DNA of 64,000 nt from Paenarthrobacter aurescens (GTDB taxonomy: Bacteria > Actinomycetota > Actinomycetes > Actinomycetales > Micrococcaceae). The notes beneath the pieces are model-generated. The model was not told the DNA's origin, searched no databases, and worked only from the letters and a program-made list of their open reading frames with translations. Of the stretch, positions 1 to 9,134 are shown piece by piece (position 1 is the first letter of the stretch; each line of letters begins with the position of its first letter). The translations under genes and the position numbers were made by a program. The stretch spans positions 992,001 through 1,056,000 of the forward strand of contig NZ_CP157456.1 of assembly GCF_041549525.1 (NCBI RefSeq). Direction: 5' to 3'.

Positions 1-780
1 GAGGAGATCCGTGAGGGTCTGTTGCATATCTGGGCTGTGATGGAGGCCTGTGTTGAGACCTCGTTGAAGCGTGAAGGCGTGTTGCCGGGTGGGTTGCGGG
101 TTCGTCGTCGTGCACCGGATTGGTTGGAGCGGCTCCTGAAGGAGGACAAGGACCGGAACGATCCGAAGTACTGGCAGGAGTGGGTGAACCTGATCGCGTT
201 GGCGGTCAATGAGGAGAACGCCACTGGTGGCCGGGTGGTGACGGCGCCCACCAATGGTGCTGCGGGGATCATTCCGGCGGTGTTGTATTACGCGTTGAAT
301 TACGCGCCGGGGATGGACAAGGCGACGCAGCAGGACCGGGATGATGTGGTGGTGAAGTTCCTGCTCGCTGCTGGTGCTGTGGGTGTGTTGTATAAGGAGC
401 AGGCGTCCATTTCGGGTGCTGAGGTGGGGTGCCAGGGTGAGGTGGGGTCGGCGTCGTCGATGGCTGCTGCTGGTCTGGCTGAGGTGATGGGCGGTACTCC
501 GGGTCAGGTGGAGAACGCGGCGGAGATCGCGATGGAACACAACCTGGGGCTGACGTGTGATCCGATCGGGGGGTTGGTGCAGATTCCGTGTATTGAGCGG
601 AACGCGATCGCTGCGGCGAAGGCCATTAACGCGGCGAAGATGGCGTTGTGGGGCGATGGAACACACCGGGTGTCCTTGGACGAGGTGATTGTGACCATGC
701 GCGAAACGGGCAAGGACATGTCCCACAAGTACAAGGAAACAGCGATGGGCGGCCTCGCCGTCAACGTCGTCGAATGCTGA
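1..780 (+). CDS. sdaA: L-serine ammonia-lyase (serine dehydratase), 3' part
   Basis: Converts L-serine to pyruvate and ammonia in the cytoplasm using an oxygen-labile [4Fe-4S] cluster. The reading frame is open from the first base, so the N-terminal part lies outside the window; about 259 C-terminal residues are visible. They cover the alpha domain of the family, with the glycine-rich [17 protein letters not shown] segment and the cluster-type cysteines in [17 protein letters not shown] and IPCIERN. The end ([12 protein letters not shown]) is a normal C-terminus, so the gene is intact here. The next gene begins 38 bases downstream on the same strand and is functionally unrelated. Confidence 0.93.
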   Translation, partial: EEIREGLLHIWAVMEACVETSLKREGVLPGGLRVRRRAPDWLERLLKEDKDRNDPKYWQEWVNLIALAVNEENATGGRVVTAPTNGAAGIIPAVLYYALNYAPGMDKATQQDRDDVVVKFLLAAGAVGVLYKEQASISGAEVGCQGEVGSASSMAAAGLAEVMGGTPGQVENAAEIAMEHNLGLTCDPIGGLVQIPCIERNAIAAAKAINAAKMALWGDGTHRVSLDEVIVTMRETGKDMSHKYKETAMGGLAVNVVEC

Positions 781-818
781 AACCCAAAACTGTCAGTCCC
801 TGATGCAATGCTGTATCC

Positions 819-1640
819 ATGAGTGGGGGATACAACAGAGACTTCTTGAGGACACGGCTTGAACTGCCCAGTCCGAGCGCTACTACGGTTCTTTTGGACT
901 ACACCCATTTCTCTGTGCGGTTCCGGGTTGCCCGGAAGCTCGCGGCGATCGTGGGGGTCAACATCAACGGCAAGGAACTCATGCCCTTGGCCCGTGAGGG
1001 TTCGTGGCATCTGGATGACAGAATCCCCAGCGAACAGCAAGCCGGCCCGGATCTGTACAAGAACAATGCCTTTGACCGCGGTCACCTGGTTCGCCGCTTG
1101 GATCCGGTATGGGGTGATGCAGCAACAGCCAAGAAGGCCAATCAGGACACTTTCAGCTACACCAATGCAGCACCGCAGATTGATGACTTCAATCAAGGCA
1201 AAGAGCTGTGGGTGGGGCTCGAAGACCACGTTCTGGGCCACGCCGGCGCCCATGAGGCGAAGCTAAGCGTGTTCACGGGGCCGGTGTTCGTCGATGACGA
1301 TCCTGTATATAGGGGAGTGCAGATCCCCCGGAAGTTCTGGAAGATCGCGGCATGGACCAACGACGCCAAGCTGGCCGCCGTCGGCTTCGTGCTGGACCAA
1401 TCGCCCATGCTGGGAAAAGTGGAGCTGAAAAAGGCGATCGGCCAGCGGCTCCTTGAAGGTGAGCCGCCGCCGCTGGGGCCGTTCCGGACTTTCCAGGTAC
1501 CCATCGGGCAGATCGCCGACCTCACTGGGCTCAGCCTCAGCAGGCTTATCAATGCGGATCGACTGGTGAGCCACCAACGCGAAAGCGGAATTGAACAGAA
1601 GGCCATCAAGCTGGAGAGCGCAGACCAGATCAGGCTCTAA
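819..1640 (+). CDS. DNA/RNA non-specific endonuclease (NUC1/EndA family)
   Basis: Sugar-non-specific metal-dependent nuclease of the beta-beta-alpha-Me superfamily, 273 residues. The active-site motif DRGH lies at residues 86-89 (general base His89), followed by the metal-binding Asn in TNAAPQ (about residue 117). The substrate-domain pattern FTGPVF and the IPRKFWK segment also fit the family. No signal peptide or membrane segment is visible at the N-terminus, whereas many relatives are secreted. The ATG start has no clear ribosome binding site, so the true start is uncertain. No immunity gene stands next to it, so a toxin role is not supported. Confidence 0.85.
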   Translation: MSGGYNRDFLRTRLELPSPSATTVLLDYTHFSVRFRVARKLAAIVGVNINGKELMPLAREGSWHLDDRIPSEQQAGPDLYKNNAFDRGHLVRRLDPVWGDAATAKKANQDTFSYTNAAPQIDDFNQGKELWVGLEDHVLGHAGAHEAKLSVFTGPVFVDDDPVYRGVQIPRKFWKIAAWTNDAKLAAVGFVLDQSPMLGKVELKKAIGQRLLEGEPPPLGPFRTFQVPIGQIADLTGLSLSRLINADRLVSHQRESGIEQKAIKLESADQIRL

Positions 1641-1749
1641 TACCTTGGTAGATCAGCGGAATCGGGCGATATCCACATACCCCGATAGACTTGGGGCTGC
1701 ATGTCCGCATGCGCACTACGCTTTTGAACACTGCACCAAAACCCTGAGA

Positions 1750-2838
1750 TTGGACACGGCCACCTTGCGAGAATTTACCGCCCGCTTTGCCACCGCCGAG
1801 GAAATCGAAAACTGGGACAAGCACGTCACCGCGAATCCGCACGGCGGCAACATGCTGCAGTCGGACGCCTACGCGGCTGTCAAGGACGGAAACGGCTGGC
1901 TGGTCCGGCGGCTCGTCGTGGAGACTCAGGAGTACTCCAGCTACAACCTGCTCCTGGAGAAGAAGTTCCCTGTGATGGGTCGGCTCTGGTACCTGATCAA
2001 GGGGCCGGACGTCCCGGATGTCAGCGATATTCAGCCTGCACTGAAAGCAGTCGCCGCGCTGGCTCGAGAGAAGAAGATGAACGTCTTCAGCATCAAGATC
2101 GAGCCTGACATTGTTGAGTCGCCTGAGGCAGCAGCAGAACTCCAAGCTGCCGGCTTGGTCAAGGCTCCCAATATCCAGTCCAACGATTCCACGGCGCTGC
2201 TGGACATATCGGCGCCGGCCAATGAAGTCCTCCGCAGCATTTCTTCCCGTGCCCGTAACGCAGTGCGCAGAGCCGAGCGTGAGGGTTGCCAGGTAACGCA
2301 GGCAGAACCGGGCGAGGACAGCTACCGCAAGCTCTACGCCCTTATGCAGAACACTGTGAACGCCAAGGGGGCCATGCCACTGCGGAGCTATGAGTATTAC
2401 TCCACATTCTGGGAAGAGTTCTGCACACGCGGACAGGGCCATTTCTTCTTCGTCTACGAGGATGGTGCACCCAGCGTTGGTGCTTTCGTCATCAACTACG
2501 GCTCCAAAGCAACGTACAAGGACGGTGGGTCCACCCAGAACCGTAAGCAGTACGGCGACTCGCATCTGGTCCAATGGGCGGCCATCCAGCGCATGCAGGA
2601 ATTGGGGTGCGTGGAATACGACTTCTGTGGAACACCGCCCGCTGCAAGGATCAAGGACAAGACTCACCCGCTCTATGGCCTGGGTTCGTTCAAAACGAGC
2701 TTCAGCAAGACCGTGACGGACTTCGTGGGCTGTTACGACCATGTCTTGGGGCCCGTCCGCCACAAACTGTGGCTCAAGGGTGCGGAGCGCATCTTCCGTC
2801 GACTCGAAACCATGCGCACCGGCGGCCAGTTCTACTGA
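1750..2838 (+). CDS. FemABX-family peptidoglycan bridge aminoacyltransferase, copy 1
   Basis: Predicted to transfer an amino acid from aminoacyl-tRNA to the peptidoglycan stem peptide at the cytoplasmic side of the membrane. The roughly 362-residue protein shows two GNAT-like halves: the SSRARNAVRRAEREG segment, and the VGAFVINYGSKATYKDGGS and EYDFCGTPP stretches typical of FemX-like proteins. It lacks the long coiled-coil insertion of the next gene. I chose the TTG at 1750 because homology-like sequence begins there; the frame is open further upstream to 1591 but that part overlaps the nuclease gene. It probably forms an operon with the second FemABX gene 84 bases downstream. Confidence 0.83.
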   Translation: MDTATLREFTARFATAEEIENWDKHVTANPHGGNMLQSDAYAAVKDGNGWLVRRLVVETQEYSSYNLLLEKKFPVMGRLWYLIKGPDVPDVSDIQPALKAVAALAREKKMNVFSIKIEPDIVESPEAAAELQAAGLVKAPNIQSNDSTALLDISAPANEVLRSISSRARNAVRRAEREGCQVTQAEPGEDSYRKLYALMQNTVNAKGAMPLRSYEYYSTFWEEFCTRGQGHFFFVYEDGAPSVGAFVINYGSKATYKDGGSTQNRKQYGDSHLVQWAAIQRMQELGCVEYDFCGTPPAARIKDKTHPLYGLGSFKTSFSKTVTDFVGCYDHVLGPVRHKLWLKGAERIFRRLETMRTGGQFY

Positions 2839-2922
2839 GGCCCCACCCGCAGCCAGCAAGCTAACTTCAGGCCCGCCCCGGCCACCAACGGGTGCAATCT
2901 ACTTTTAGGTGAGGTAATTTCT

Positions 2923-4266
2923 TTGACTCCGATTGAGGCTGGAACCGACATGGAATTCGTGATTCTCAGTGACGCTGATTTCGAGACATTCGCCAAGGGA
3001 CACCCGCAGGGCAGCTTTATCCAGTCCCTCGATCTCACACGCTTCCAGCGTGCCCGGGGACAGGAAGTCGAACTCTTTGGAGTGAGGCGAAACGGCAGCC
3101 TAATTGCTGCGGGAAAGCTCGTGTACACCTCCAACCGGATCGGGTACAAGACCGCCGACTGCGCCAAGGGACCACTGATGGACTACAGCGACCCCGCAGT
3201 GGTTCGGTTCGTCGTCGAGCAGTTGAAGAAGCATGCGGCTTCGAAGAAGGCCGCCGAACTGCGAATCTCGCCCAACATCCGGTACATCGCGCGGGACGAA
3301 GAAGGCGCTGAGCACCCCGAGGTTGAGGACAACCGCCCGTTGTTGAAGGAGCTTGAGGGCCTGGGCTTCAAGCACCAGGGCTTCGACATGAACTTCGCCA
3401 ACATCAACTGGATGTTCATCAAGCAGCTGGATGGGATCGCCGATTCCGAAGAGCTCATCATGGGGATGAACTACCGCACCCGCAAGGCCATCCGTAAAGC
3501 GGAGAAGAACGGCGTTTACCTGGAACAGGCCACGCTGGAAACGCTGGATGACTTCTACAACGCCCTCAGCACTGCCGGCGATGAGAAGGGCTTTACGTAC
3601 CGCGAACGCGAGTACTACGAGCAACTCCTGCGCAATACCTCCGATGAGTTCACCAAGCTCATGATGGCCAAGATCAACATTCCGGAATACCGGGCCTCCA
3701 TCACGAAGCGGCTGGACGCCGAGTCCAAGACCCTGGCCGACCTCAAGCGCGAGGTGGAGGAAACCGGCAGCAAGAAGAAGGCCAACCGCATCAAGGTTGT
3801 CCAGGACCTGGTGGACAGCTACGAGCGCAGCCTCAAGGATATTGAGCGCTTCCCGGACTCTGTGGGTGTGGCCACCGTGGCAGCAATCCATTTTGCATGC
3901 TCAGGGGACGAACTGGTGTGCGTCATCGGCGGGACGGTTCAGGACTACATCTACTTCAACGGCGCCACCTCCCTTTACTGGGGCATGATGCTGCACGCCC
4001 TGAACAACGGATACTCGCGCTACAACTTCTACGGCACGTTCGGGATCCAGGGCCAGGACGAAACCGGCCACGGCGGCTACGAGTTCAAGAAGGGCTTCGG
4101 CGGCGAGGTAGTTCAGCTGGTGGGCGATTTTGTGGCCCCGGTAAACCCGCTCGTCTTCCACGGTTACCGCGCGGTCAGGAAGCTCGCAGGGGCCGCCCAG
4201 ACAGTTCTGGGACGATTGCCCCTTGAGAAATTGCCGGTAGTAGGAAAATTTCGGAGGAATCGCTAA
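2923..4266 (+). CDS. FemABX-family peptidoglycan bridge aminoacyltransferase, copy 2
   Basis: Second FemABX ligase, 447 residues. The GNAT-like core includes MNYRTRKAIRKAEKNGV, the family's basic helix. Between about residues 245 and 310 there is a charged helical insertion (KRLDAESKTLADLKREVEE and onwards) matching the antiparallel coiled coil of FemA/FemX, which resembles the tRNA-binding arm of seryl-tRNA synthetase. The end (FHGYRAVRKL) is the usual C-terminal helix. A TTG start is supported by GGTGAGG about nine bases upstream; an ATG at 2950 is the alternative. Two adjacent ligases suggest successive additions to one cross-bridge. Confidence 0.88.
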   Translation: MTPIEAGTDMEFVILSDADFETFAKGHPQGSFIQSLDLTRFQRARGQEVELFGVRRNGSLIAAGKLVYTSNRIGYKTADCAKGPLMDYSDPAVVRFVVEQLKKHAASKKAAELRISPNIRYIARDEEGAEHPEVEDNRPLLKELEGLGFKHQGFDMNFANINWMFIKQLDGIADSEELIMGMNYRTRKAIRKAEKNGVYLEQATLETLDDFYNALSTAGDEKGFTYREREYYEQLLRNTSDEFTKLMMAKINIPEYRASITKRLDAESKTLADLKREVEETGSKKKANRIKVVQDLVDSYERSLKDIERFPDSVGVATVAAIHFACSGDELVCVIGGTVQDYIYFNGATSLYWGMMLHALNNGYSRYNFYGTFGIQGQDETGHGGYEFKKGFGGEVVQLVGDFVAPVNPLVFHGYRAVRKLAGAAQTVLGRLPLEKLPVVGKFRRNR

Positions 4267-4293
4267 TCACACAAGCCAAGGGAGGATCACCGC

Positions 4294-5781
4294 GTGACTG
4301 AACGCCCTGACGGGTCCGCCAACAGGCCCCCTACAGACGGGTTGCCCAAAACCCAGCCGTTGCGGCCATCCCAAGTGCGGCAGAACGTCAACGCCAAACG
4401 CATGCTGATGCGTCTGGTTCAAGGCGACAGCCCGCCCACCGCTCCTATGAATATTGTGGACAGGCTGGCCGGAAGTCCTTACGCCAACCCCACCATTCAA
4501 GTAGTAGGTGTGGACGCTTCGGCCCGCAAAACCATCGACTTCGCGCTTCATCTGGCAGAAGTCATGTTCCGTTACGGTGCCGGTGCCCTCGAAGTGGAGA
4601 CCAGCATGATTGCGGTCACTGCAGCTCTTGGCCTGAAGAACGTTGAAGTGGACATCACCAACCAGTCGGTGGCTATCAACTATGCGCCCAAGGACCAGAC
4701 TCCCATCACGCTGCTGCGTGTAGTCCGCTCCTGGACCAACAACTACGCCGGCCTCGCCCAGGTTCATCAACTTGTCACGGACATCGTGGCAGGGGGAGTG
4801 GGCCGCGACGAAGCCGTGCGCAGGTTGAACGAGATCATCCGTAGCGCGAAACCCTTCCCGCGGTGGATGGTCACCATCGCGTTCGGCATCTTCGCCGCAG
4901 TGTTCGTGGGCGTTCTGGGTGGGGGCCTGGGCGCATCCGCGGTTGCCTTCTGCTCCAATATCCTGATCAGCCTGCTTTCACGGCAGCTTGTCAGGTGGCG
5001 GACAGCGGACTTCTTCAACACCATGGCGTGTGCGTTCCTTGTCACGTTCATCGCCCTGATGCTGCGCTGGGCGGGGGTGGAAATTGCTCCATCCATTGTG
5101 GTGGCGGGAGGAATCCTGCTGCTGCTACCCACCGGCCGCCTCGTCTCGTCCGTGCAGGATGCCATTAACGGATTCCCCGTAACGGCTGCAGGCCGCTTCC
5201 TCTCCACGCTGCTCACCTTCGGTGCCATTGTTGCGGGAATCGGCGTGGCCGTCGTCGTCGGAACGCTGATGGGCAGCGCTGTTCTGGATGTCACACAAAC
5301 CTTCCCCGACGCTTACCCTTTGTGGATCCAGGCGATCCTCATTGCTGTAGCTGTGGTGGCAATCGGCGTCACCGAACAGACTCAGATGCGGCTGCTGATC
5401 CCGACGGCGGCAGTCGGCTTGCTGGGCTTCTTCACCTTATGGGCGGTGGGCGAAGCCGGGCTCGGTGACCGTTTGTCGCCGGCAGTCGCTGCGGTGGTGA
5501 TTGGCTTGTTGGGCCGTGTGGTGGCGCTCAAACTTGGTGCTCCGCAGCTGGTAGTTGCTGTTCCCGCAGCATTGATCCTGTTGCCGGGTCTGACTATTTT
5601 CCGCTCCATGTACGCTCTCACGGTTGAAGGCGGGAACATCCTGATCGGTGCAGGCGGCATGCTCAACGCCGGTGCGATCGTCCTGGGAGTCGCTGCGGGC
5701 ATTGTGCTCGGCGACAACCTGGCCAGGCCGCTCACAAAGGGCCTGTCCAGCAACGAACGCCGCAGGGTACGCAGACGATAA
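4294..5781 (+). CDS. thrE: Threonine/serine exporter family protein (ThrE type)
   Basis: Proton-driven exporter of threonine and serine in the cytoplasmic membrane. The 495-residue length and two-part structure fit Corynebacterium ThrE: a hydrophilic N-terminal domain of about 190 residues (including VDASARKTIDFALHLAEVMFRYG), then about ten membrane segments, ending in a basic tail (NERRRVRRR). The GTG start has AGGGAGGATC upstream at the right distance and lies 27 bases after the FemABX stop, so co-transcription is likely. A strong hairpin follows directly. Confidence 0.88.
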   Translation: MTERPDGSANRPPTDGLPKTQPLRPSQVRQNVNAKRMLMRLVQGDSPPTAPMNIVDRLAGSPYANPTIQVVGVDASARKTIDFALHLAEVMFRYGAGALEVETSMIAVTAALGLKNVEVDITNQSVAINYAPKDQTPITLLRVVRSWTNNYAGLAQVHQLVTDIVAGGVGRDEAVRRLNEIIRSAKPFPRWMVTIAFGIFAAVFVGVLGGGLGASAVAFCSNILISLLSRQLVRWRTADFFNTMACAFLVTFIALMLRWAGVEIAPSIVVAGGILLLLPTGRLVSSVQDAINGFPVTAAGRFLSTLLTFGAIVAGIGVAVVVGTLMGSAVLDVTQTFPDAYPLWIQAILIAVAVVAIGVTEQTQMRLLIPTAAVGLLGFFTLWAVGEAGLGDRLSPAVAAVVIGLLGRVVALKLGAPQLVVAVPAALILLPGLTIFRSMYALTVEGGNILIGAGGMLNAGAIVLGVAAGIVLGDNLARPLTKGLSSNERRRVRRR

Positions 5782-5787
5782 ACCACG

Positions 5788-5829
5788 AAAGCCGAACGGC
5801 GCCGCCATGGGGCGGCGCCGTTCGGCTTT
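5788..5829. terminator. Bidirectional terminator between thrE and the convergent SIP gene
   Basis: A 16-bp perfect stem (GCCGAACGGCGCCGCC, then loop ATGG, then its complement) flanked by AAA on the left and TTT on the right. It sits between two convergent genes and can serve both. Confidence 0.88.
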
Positions 5830-5857
5830 AAAGACTGATGCCGGATCAGCCCTGACG

Positions 5858-6697
5858 CTAGATCTGGCCTACGGGGAGCTTCTTCTCAGCCTGGAAGACT
5901 TCCTCCACGCGGCCCTGGGCCCAGTACCCGGACAGCGAGACTTGCGACCTCTCCAGGCCGTGTTGGGCAAAGAAGATCTCCCGGAGCCCCTTCATGTAGC
6001 CCCGTTCACCATGGGCGAAGACGTCAACGCGTCCGGGCAGCCACTCGGTGTTCCTGAGCGCTTCCAACAGCAGGTTGCTGGAACCCGCTTGGACGCCTTG
6101 CCGGAGCAACCAGTGCAATTCCACGCCGGTGGGCGCGTTGATGGGAAGAATATCCGCCTCGTTGTCCACCTCAAGGAATACTGAGCCGCGGGCATCGGGA
6201 GTGAGGCTCTCAACACAGGCTGCGATAGCCGGGATCGCGGCGTCGTCGCCGGCGAAGAGATACCAGTCAGCCTCGGGTGCGGGGTTGTACGCGCCACCTG
6301 GGCCGGTGAAGGTCAGGGAGTCGCCGGGCTTTGCTGTGGCAGCCCAGGGACCAGCCAGTCCTTCATCGCCGTGGACCACAAAGTCGATGGCCAGTTCCCG
6401 GGCTTCCAGGTCCACCCAGCGGATGGTGTAGGTGCGGGTATGGGGCCACTGCTCGCGCGGCATGGTCTCGCGGATAGCCCACAAGTCCAACGGGAGCTCG
6501 TACTCGACGCCGGGTTGGGGGAAGACGATTTTGACGTAGCGGTCCACGTATTCGTTGTTCACATAATCGCTGAATCCGGGTCCGCCTGCCACGATCCTCA
6601 CCATGTGCGGTGACAGGCGTTCGTTGCTCAAAACGGTCAGGTTGACCTGCGGGCGGGTTTTGCGTGAGGCGGACGAAGTGACGGGGAGTGCAGTCAT
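5858..6697 (-). CDS. Siderophore-interacting protein (flavin-dependent ferric-siderophore reductase)
   Basis: Cytoplasmic reductase that releases iron from imported ferric siderophores. The 279 residues show the N-terminal FAD-binding barrel (RPQVNLTVLSNERLSPHMVR; RTYTIRW, the flavin-contact motif) and a C-terminal SIP domain with GYWAQGRVEEVFQ at the end. The ATG start lies immediately beside an IdeR/DtxR-type iron box, so the mRNA is probably leaderless or nearly so and repressed when iron is plentiful. A matching IdeR-type regulator is encoded at 28364. No siderophore transporter is adjacent. Confidence 0.9.
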   Translation of the reverse strand: MTALPVTSSASRKTRPQVNLTVLSNERLSPHMVRIVAGGPGFSDYVNNEYVDRYVKIVFPQPGVEYELPLDLWAIRETMPREQWPHTRTYTIRWVDLEARELAIDFVVHGDEGLAGPWAATAKPGDSLTFTGPGGAYNPAPEADWYLFAGDDAAIPAIAACVESLTPDARGSVFLEVDNEADILPINAPTGVELHWLLRQGVQAGSSNLLLEALRNTEWLPGRVDVFAHGERGYMKGLREIFFAQHGLERSQVSLSGYWAQGRVEEVFQAEKKLPVGQI

Positions 6698-6716
6698 GTA
6701 GGTAAGCCTAAGCTAA
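6698..6716 (-). promoter_or_regulatory. IdeR/DtxR iron box overlapping the SIP gene start
   Basis: On the minus strand the 19 bases read TTAGCTTAGGCTTACCTAC. They match the known DtxR/IdeR consensus TTAGGTTAGGCTAACCTAA at 16 of 19 positions. The box ends at the base before the ATG. TAGGCT inside it is also a plausible -10 hexamer for a leaderless transcript, so a bound repressor would cover the promoter core. Confidence 0.8.
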
Positions 6717-6766
6717 TTCTCTGCATGCTGGCTGGGTATGAGTCGAAGGTTACAGCGCGGTATTGG

Positions 6767-7537
6767 TTACAGAACCGGCAGTTCCCAGTCAATGGGCTCA
6801 GCACCCATGCCCACCAGCAGTTCGTTGGTCCGGCTGAAGGGCTTTGAGCCGAAAAATCCTCGTGATGCGGAGAGCGGACTCGGATGGACCGAAGCGATCG
6901 ACGGCGCCCCGTCCAGCAGCGGCGTGACGCTCTGGGCGTCCTTGCCCCACAGGATCGCCACCAGCGGCCTCTGCCGCCCCGCACCGTCCGTACGGTTGGC
7001 GACGGCGGTAACGGCCGCCGTCGTCACCGCTTCCCATCCCTTGCCACGATGAGAGCCGGCGTTCCCCGCTTCGACGCTCAGGACGCGGTTCAGGAGCAGG
7101 ACGCCTTGTTCGGTCCAGGCGCTGAGGTCACCGTGCACCCGGGGTGGCAGGCCGAGGTCGTCGTGAAGCTCGCGGTAGATGTTTGCCAGGCTTCGTGGAA
7201 TGGGCCGCGTTGGACGGGACACGGCGAATGAAAGCCCGATCGCATGGCCAGGAGTCGGGTAGGGATCCTGGCCGAGGATCAGGACTTTGACGTCGGCGAG
7301 CGGCTGCTTGAAGGCCCGCAGCAGGTTGGTGGGCCCGGGGAGAACGTGCGCGCCGTTGGAGGACCTGCCGGCCACGAAGCTCAGCGTCTCACGGAGTTGG
7401 CTTTCAACCGGACGCAACGCCTCTGCCCAGTCGGCAGAGATGAGCTCTTCGAGTGGCAGCTCACAGAGCGCCGCGAAGCCTGGCTCGGCCGCATTGGCAG
7501 GTTCAAGATCAAAGAGTGCATCCTCGCCATTCACCAC
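6767..7537 (-). CDS. ung: Uracil-DNA glycosylase, family 1
   Basis: Removes uracil from DNA in base-excision repair. The 256-residue protein carries the water-activating loop GQDPYP (residues 89-94, catalytic Asp91), the uracil-binding LLLN segment (residues 147-150) and the DNA-intercalating HPSPLS loop (residues 218-223, catalytic His218). Length and motif order are normal for family 1. The ATG start at 7537 is plausible but its ribosome binding site is weak. It stands alone between the SIP gene and a divergent DUF3263 gene. Confidence 0.95.
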   Translation of the reverse strand: MVNGEDALFDLEPANAAEPGFAALCELPLEELISADWAEALRPVESQLRETLSFVAGRSSNGAHVLPGPTNLLRAFKQPLADVKVLILGQDPYPTPGHAIGLSFAVSRPTRPIPRSLANIYRELHDDLGLPPRVHGDLSAWTEQGVLLLNRVLSVEAGNAGSHRGKGWEAVTTAAVTAVANRTDGAGRQRPLVAILWGKDAQSVTPLLDGAPSIASVHPSPLSASRGFFGSKPFSRTNELLVGMGAEPIDWELPVL

Positions 7538-7643
7538 GCCATTGTCCCCCGCGCGGCGTCGTCCCCACGAATGACAGCGTTGTTATTCGCCCGTAACATG
7601 GGGGTAGGACATTTTCCCCCAACAAGCGTCGAAGGAGTGTGCC

Positions 7644-7979
7644 GTGGCAGAACCAGCACCGGAGCCGATGGCGTCGCAAGCTACCGGTTTCGCGCTCGAG
7701 GACCTCGCAGCCGAGACCCGCAGCGACTCCCCATTGAGTGAACGGGACCAGCAGATGCTGGCGCTGGAGCGGCAGTGGTGGAAGTACGCAGGGGCCAAAG
7801 AACAGGCCATTCGCGAGCTGTTCGGTCTCTCCGCCACACACTATTATCAGATCCTGAACGCGCTGATCGATACCGAGGACGCGTTGGCCCACGATCCCAT
7901 GCTCGTCAAGAGACTGCGTAGACTACGTACGTCCCGCCAGCGCGCGAGGACTGCACGTCGCTTGGGGTCCGACGCGTAA
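7644..7979 (+). CDS. DUF3263 domain protein
   Basis: Small cytoplasmic protein of 111 residues with the conserved actinobacterial DUF3263 core LSERDQQMLALERQWWKYAGAKE, continuing into a helix-turn-helix-like stretch (IRELFGLSATHYYQILNALID) and a very basic tail (RLRRLRTSRQRARTARR). The fold and the basic end suggest DNA binding, but no function is established. GTG start with AAGGAGTG upstream. It lies 49 bases before the LytR_C gene on the same strand, an arrangement common in this group of organisms. Confidence 0.85.
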   Translation: MAEPAPEPMASQATGFALEDLAAETRSDSPLSERDQQMLALERQWWKYAGAKEQAIRELFGLSATHYYQILNALIDTEDALAHDPMLVKRLRRLRTSRQRARTARRLGSDA

Positions 7980-8028
7980 ATCGCCAAGCTGATCAGTCAG
8001 CAGCAACCAGCAAGGACAACGCTTCACC

Positions 8029-8679
8029 ATGACCAAATATGCCAAGGACGAATTCGATCAGGTCCCGCAGAACACGTCCCGCCAGGGCGTTCACCGCGAT
8101 GCCCAAGAGACCGCCCGCCCCACTTTGTGGCCGGTCCTGACCGTAGGGGCCGTTGCCTTGGTACTCGGGCTGGTGGCTTTCCTGATCCTCCCCAACCTTG
8201 GGTTGGTAGCGCCGGGCGCTGCGTCAAACATCACGACGCCGGCACCCCAGCAGACGTCTACGGCACCCTCAGCTGCGCCCACTGAATCGGGCAGCGCCCC
8301 CACCCCTTCGGGCGAACCCACTGCGTCGGGCGAACCGGGCGGCGAAGCGACTGCTGAACCGACGCCGTCGGCATCTCCTTCTGCCACTGCGTCCTCAGCT
8401 CCTGTGGACAAGACCACTCCGGTGGCCGTGTACAACGGGGCTGGGACCGCTGGCTTGGCCGGACGGGTAGCAGGCCTGGTTCAGGGTGACGGTTGGGCAC
8501 TGAGCACGGTAGGAAACTGGGGCGGACTGCCTCAGCAAACGTCCGTGATCTTCTACAACGCTCCCGAGCAGAAGGCCAACGCCGAAGCGCTGGGAACCTT
8601 GCTGGGTATTGAAACCATTGTGGAAACACCTGAGGTTCAACAGCCTCTGGTGGTTGTTGCCGGCCCCGGCTTCCAGTAG
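8029..8679 (+). CDS. LytR C-terminal (LytR_C) domain protein, membrane anchored
   Basis: 216 residues: a short cytoplasmic N-terminus, one membrane segment (about residues 37-60), a long Pro/Thr/Ser/Ala-rich spacer (about 65-122), and a C-terminal LytR_C domain starting at TTPVAVYNGAGTAGLAGRVA. This domain also follows the catalytic domain in LytR-CpsA-Psr glycopolymer ligases, but no catalytic domain is present here. It is probably an extracytoplasmic cell-envelope protein of unknown role. It may be co-transcribed with the DUF3263 gene. Confidence 0.85.
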   Translation: MTKYAKDEFDQVPQNTSRQGVHRDAQETARPTLWPVLTVGAVALVLGLVAFLILPNLGLVAPGAASNITTPAPQQTSTAPSAAPTESGSAPTPSGEPTASGEPGGEATAEPTPSASPSATASSAPVDKTTPVAVYNGAGTAGLAGRVAGLVQGDGWALSTVGNWGGLPQQTSVIFYNAPEQKANAEALGTLLGIETIVETPEVQQPLVVVAGPGFQ

Positions 8680-8735
8680 CCACCCGGCCGCCATGACGGA
8701 GCGTTCAAGCTCCAACTCGGTTAAGCCTCAATAAC

Positions 8736-8767
8736 AAAAGCGCTGCCCTGCCCGTCCACGGCAGCGC
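8736..8767 (-). terminator. Hairpin with a U tract on the minus strand
   Basis: GCGCTGCC (8740-8747) pairs with GGCAGCGC (8760-8767). AAAA precedes it on the plus strand, so a minus-strand RNA would have the hairpin followed by UUUUG. On the plus strand no T run follows, so it is a weaker terminator for the LytR_C gene. No minus-strand gene ends here. Confidence 0.55.
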
Positions 8768-8853
8768 AGTGATGGTGACTGTGGTTACAGTGGATTGATT
8801 CCGGTACGGAGATCCCGGCAACCGGTCTTGGCTACTGTGAAAGTGTGGGCATC

Positions 8854-9057
8854 ATGGCTTTGGGAACCGTCAAATGGTTCAACGCCGAAAAAGGCTACGG
8901 ATTCATCACTGTGGATGAATCCGGTGACGACGTCTTTGTGCACTGGTCCGCTATCCAGATGGATGGCTTCCGCGCCCTGGAAGAAGGCCAGCGGGTTGAG
9001 TTCGAGTTGGGGGAGGGCCAGAAAGGCCCGCAAGCCGAAGGCGTCCGCGTCGCTTAG
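8854..9057 (+). CDS. Cold-shock protein, CspA family
   Basis: Single-stranded nucleic-acid-binding RNA chaperone of 67 residues forming one five-stranded beta barrel. RNP1 is KGYGFI and RNP2 is VFVHWS, with Trp in place of the more usual Phe. I chose the ATG at 8854 because the protein then begins MALGTVKWF as in the family; an in-frame GTG nine bases earlier is possible. A small hairpin (TCAGCC-CTC-GGCTGA, 9085-9099) lies just after the gene and may act as a terminator. Confidence 0.93.
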   Translation: MALGTVKWFNAEKGYGFITVDESGDDVFVHWSAIQMDGFRALEEGQRVEFELGEGQKGPQAEGVRVA

Positions 9058-9134
9058 CTCATCGCGGCCTCAACGCCCATCCCGTCAGCCCTCGGCTGAA
9101 ACCCCTTTGTTTATGGAGCAAAGTGGCATCTCTG

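Noticed and set aside
1630..2859. 409-codon minus-strand frame opposite the first FemABX gene
   Set aside because: Antisense shadow of a GC-rich gene, with no ribosome binding site and no family resemblance.
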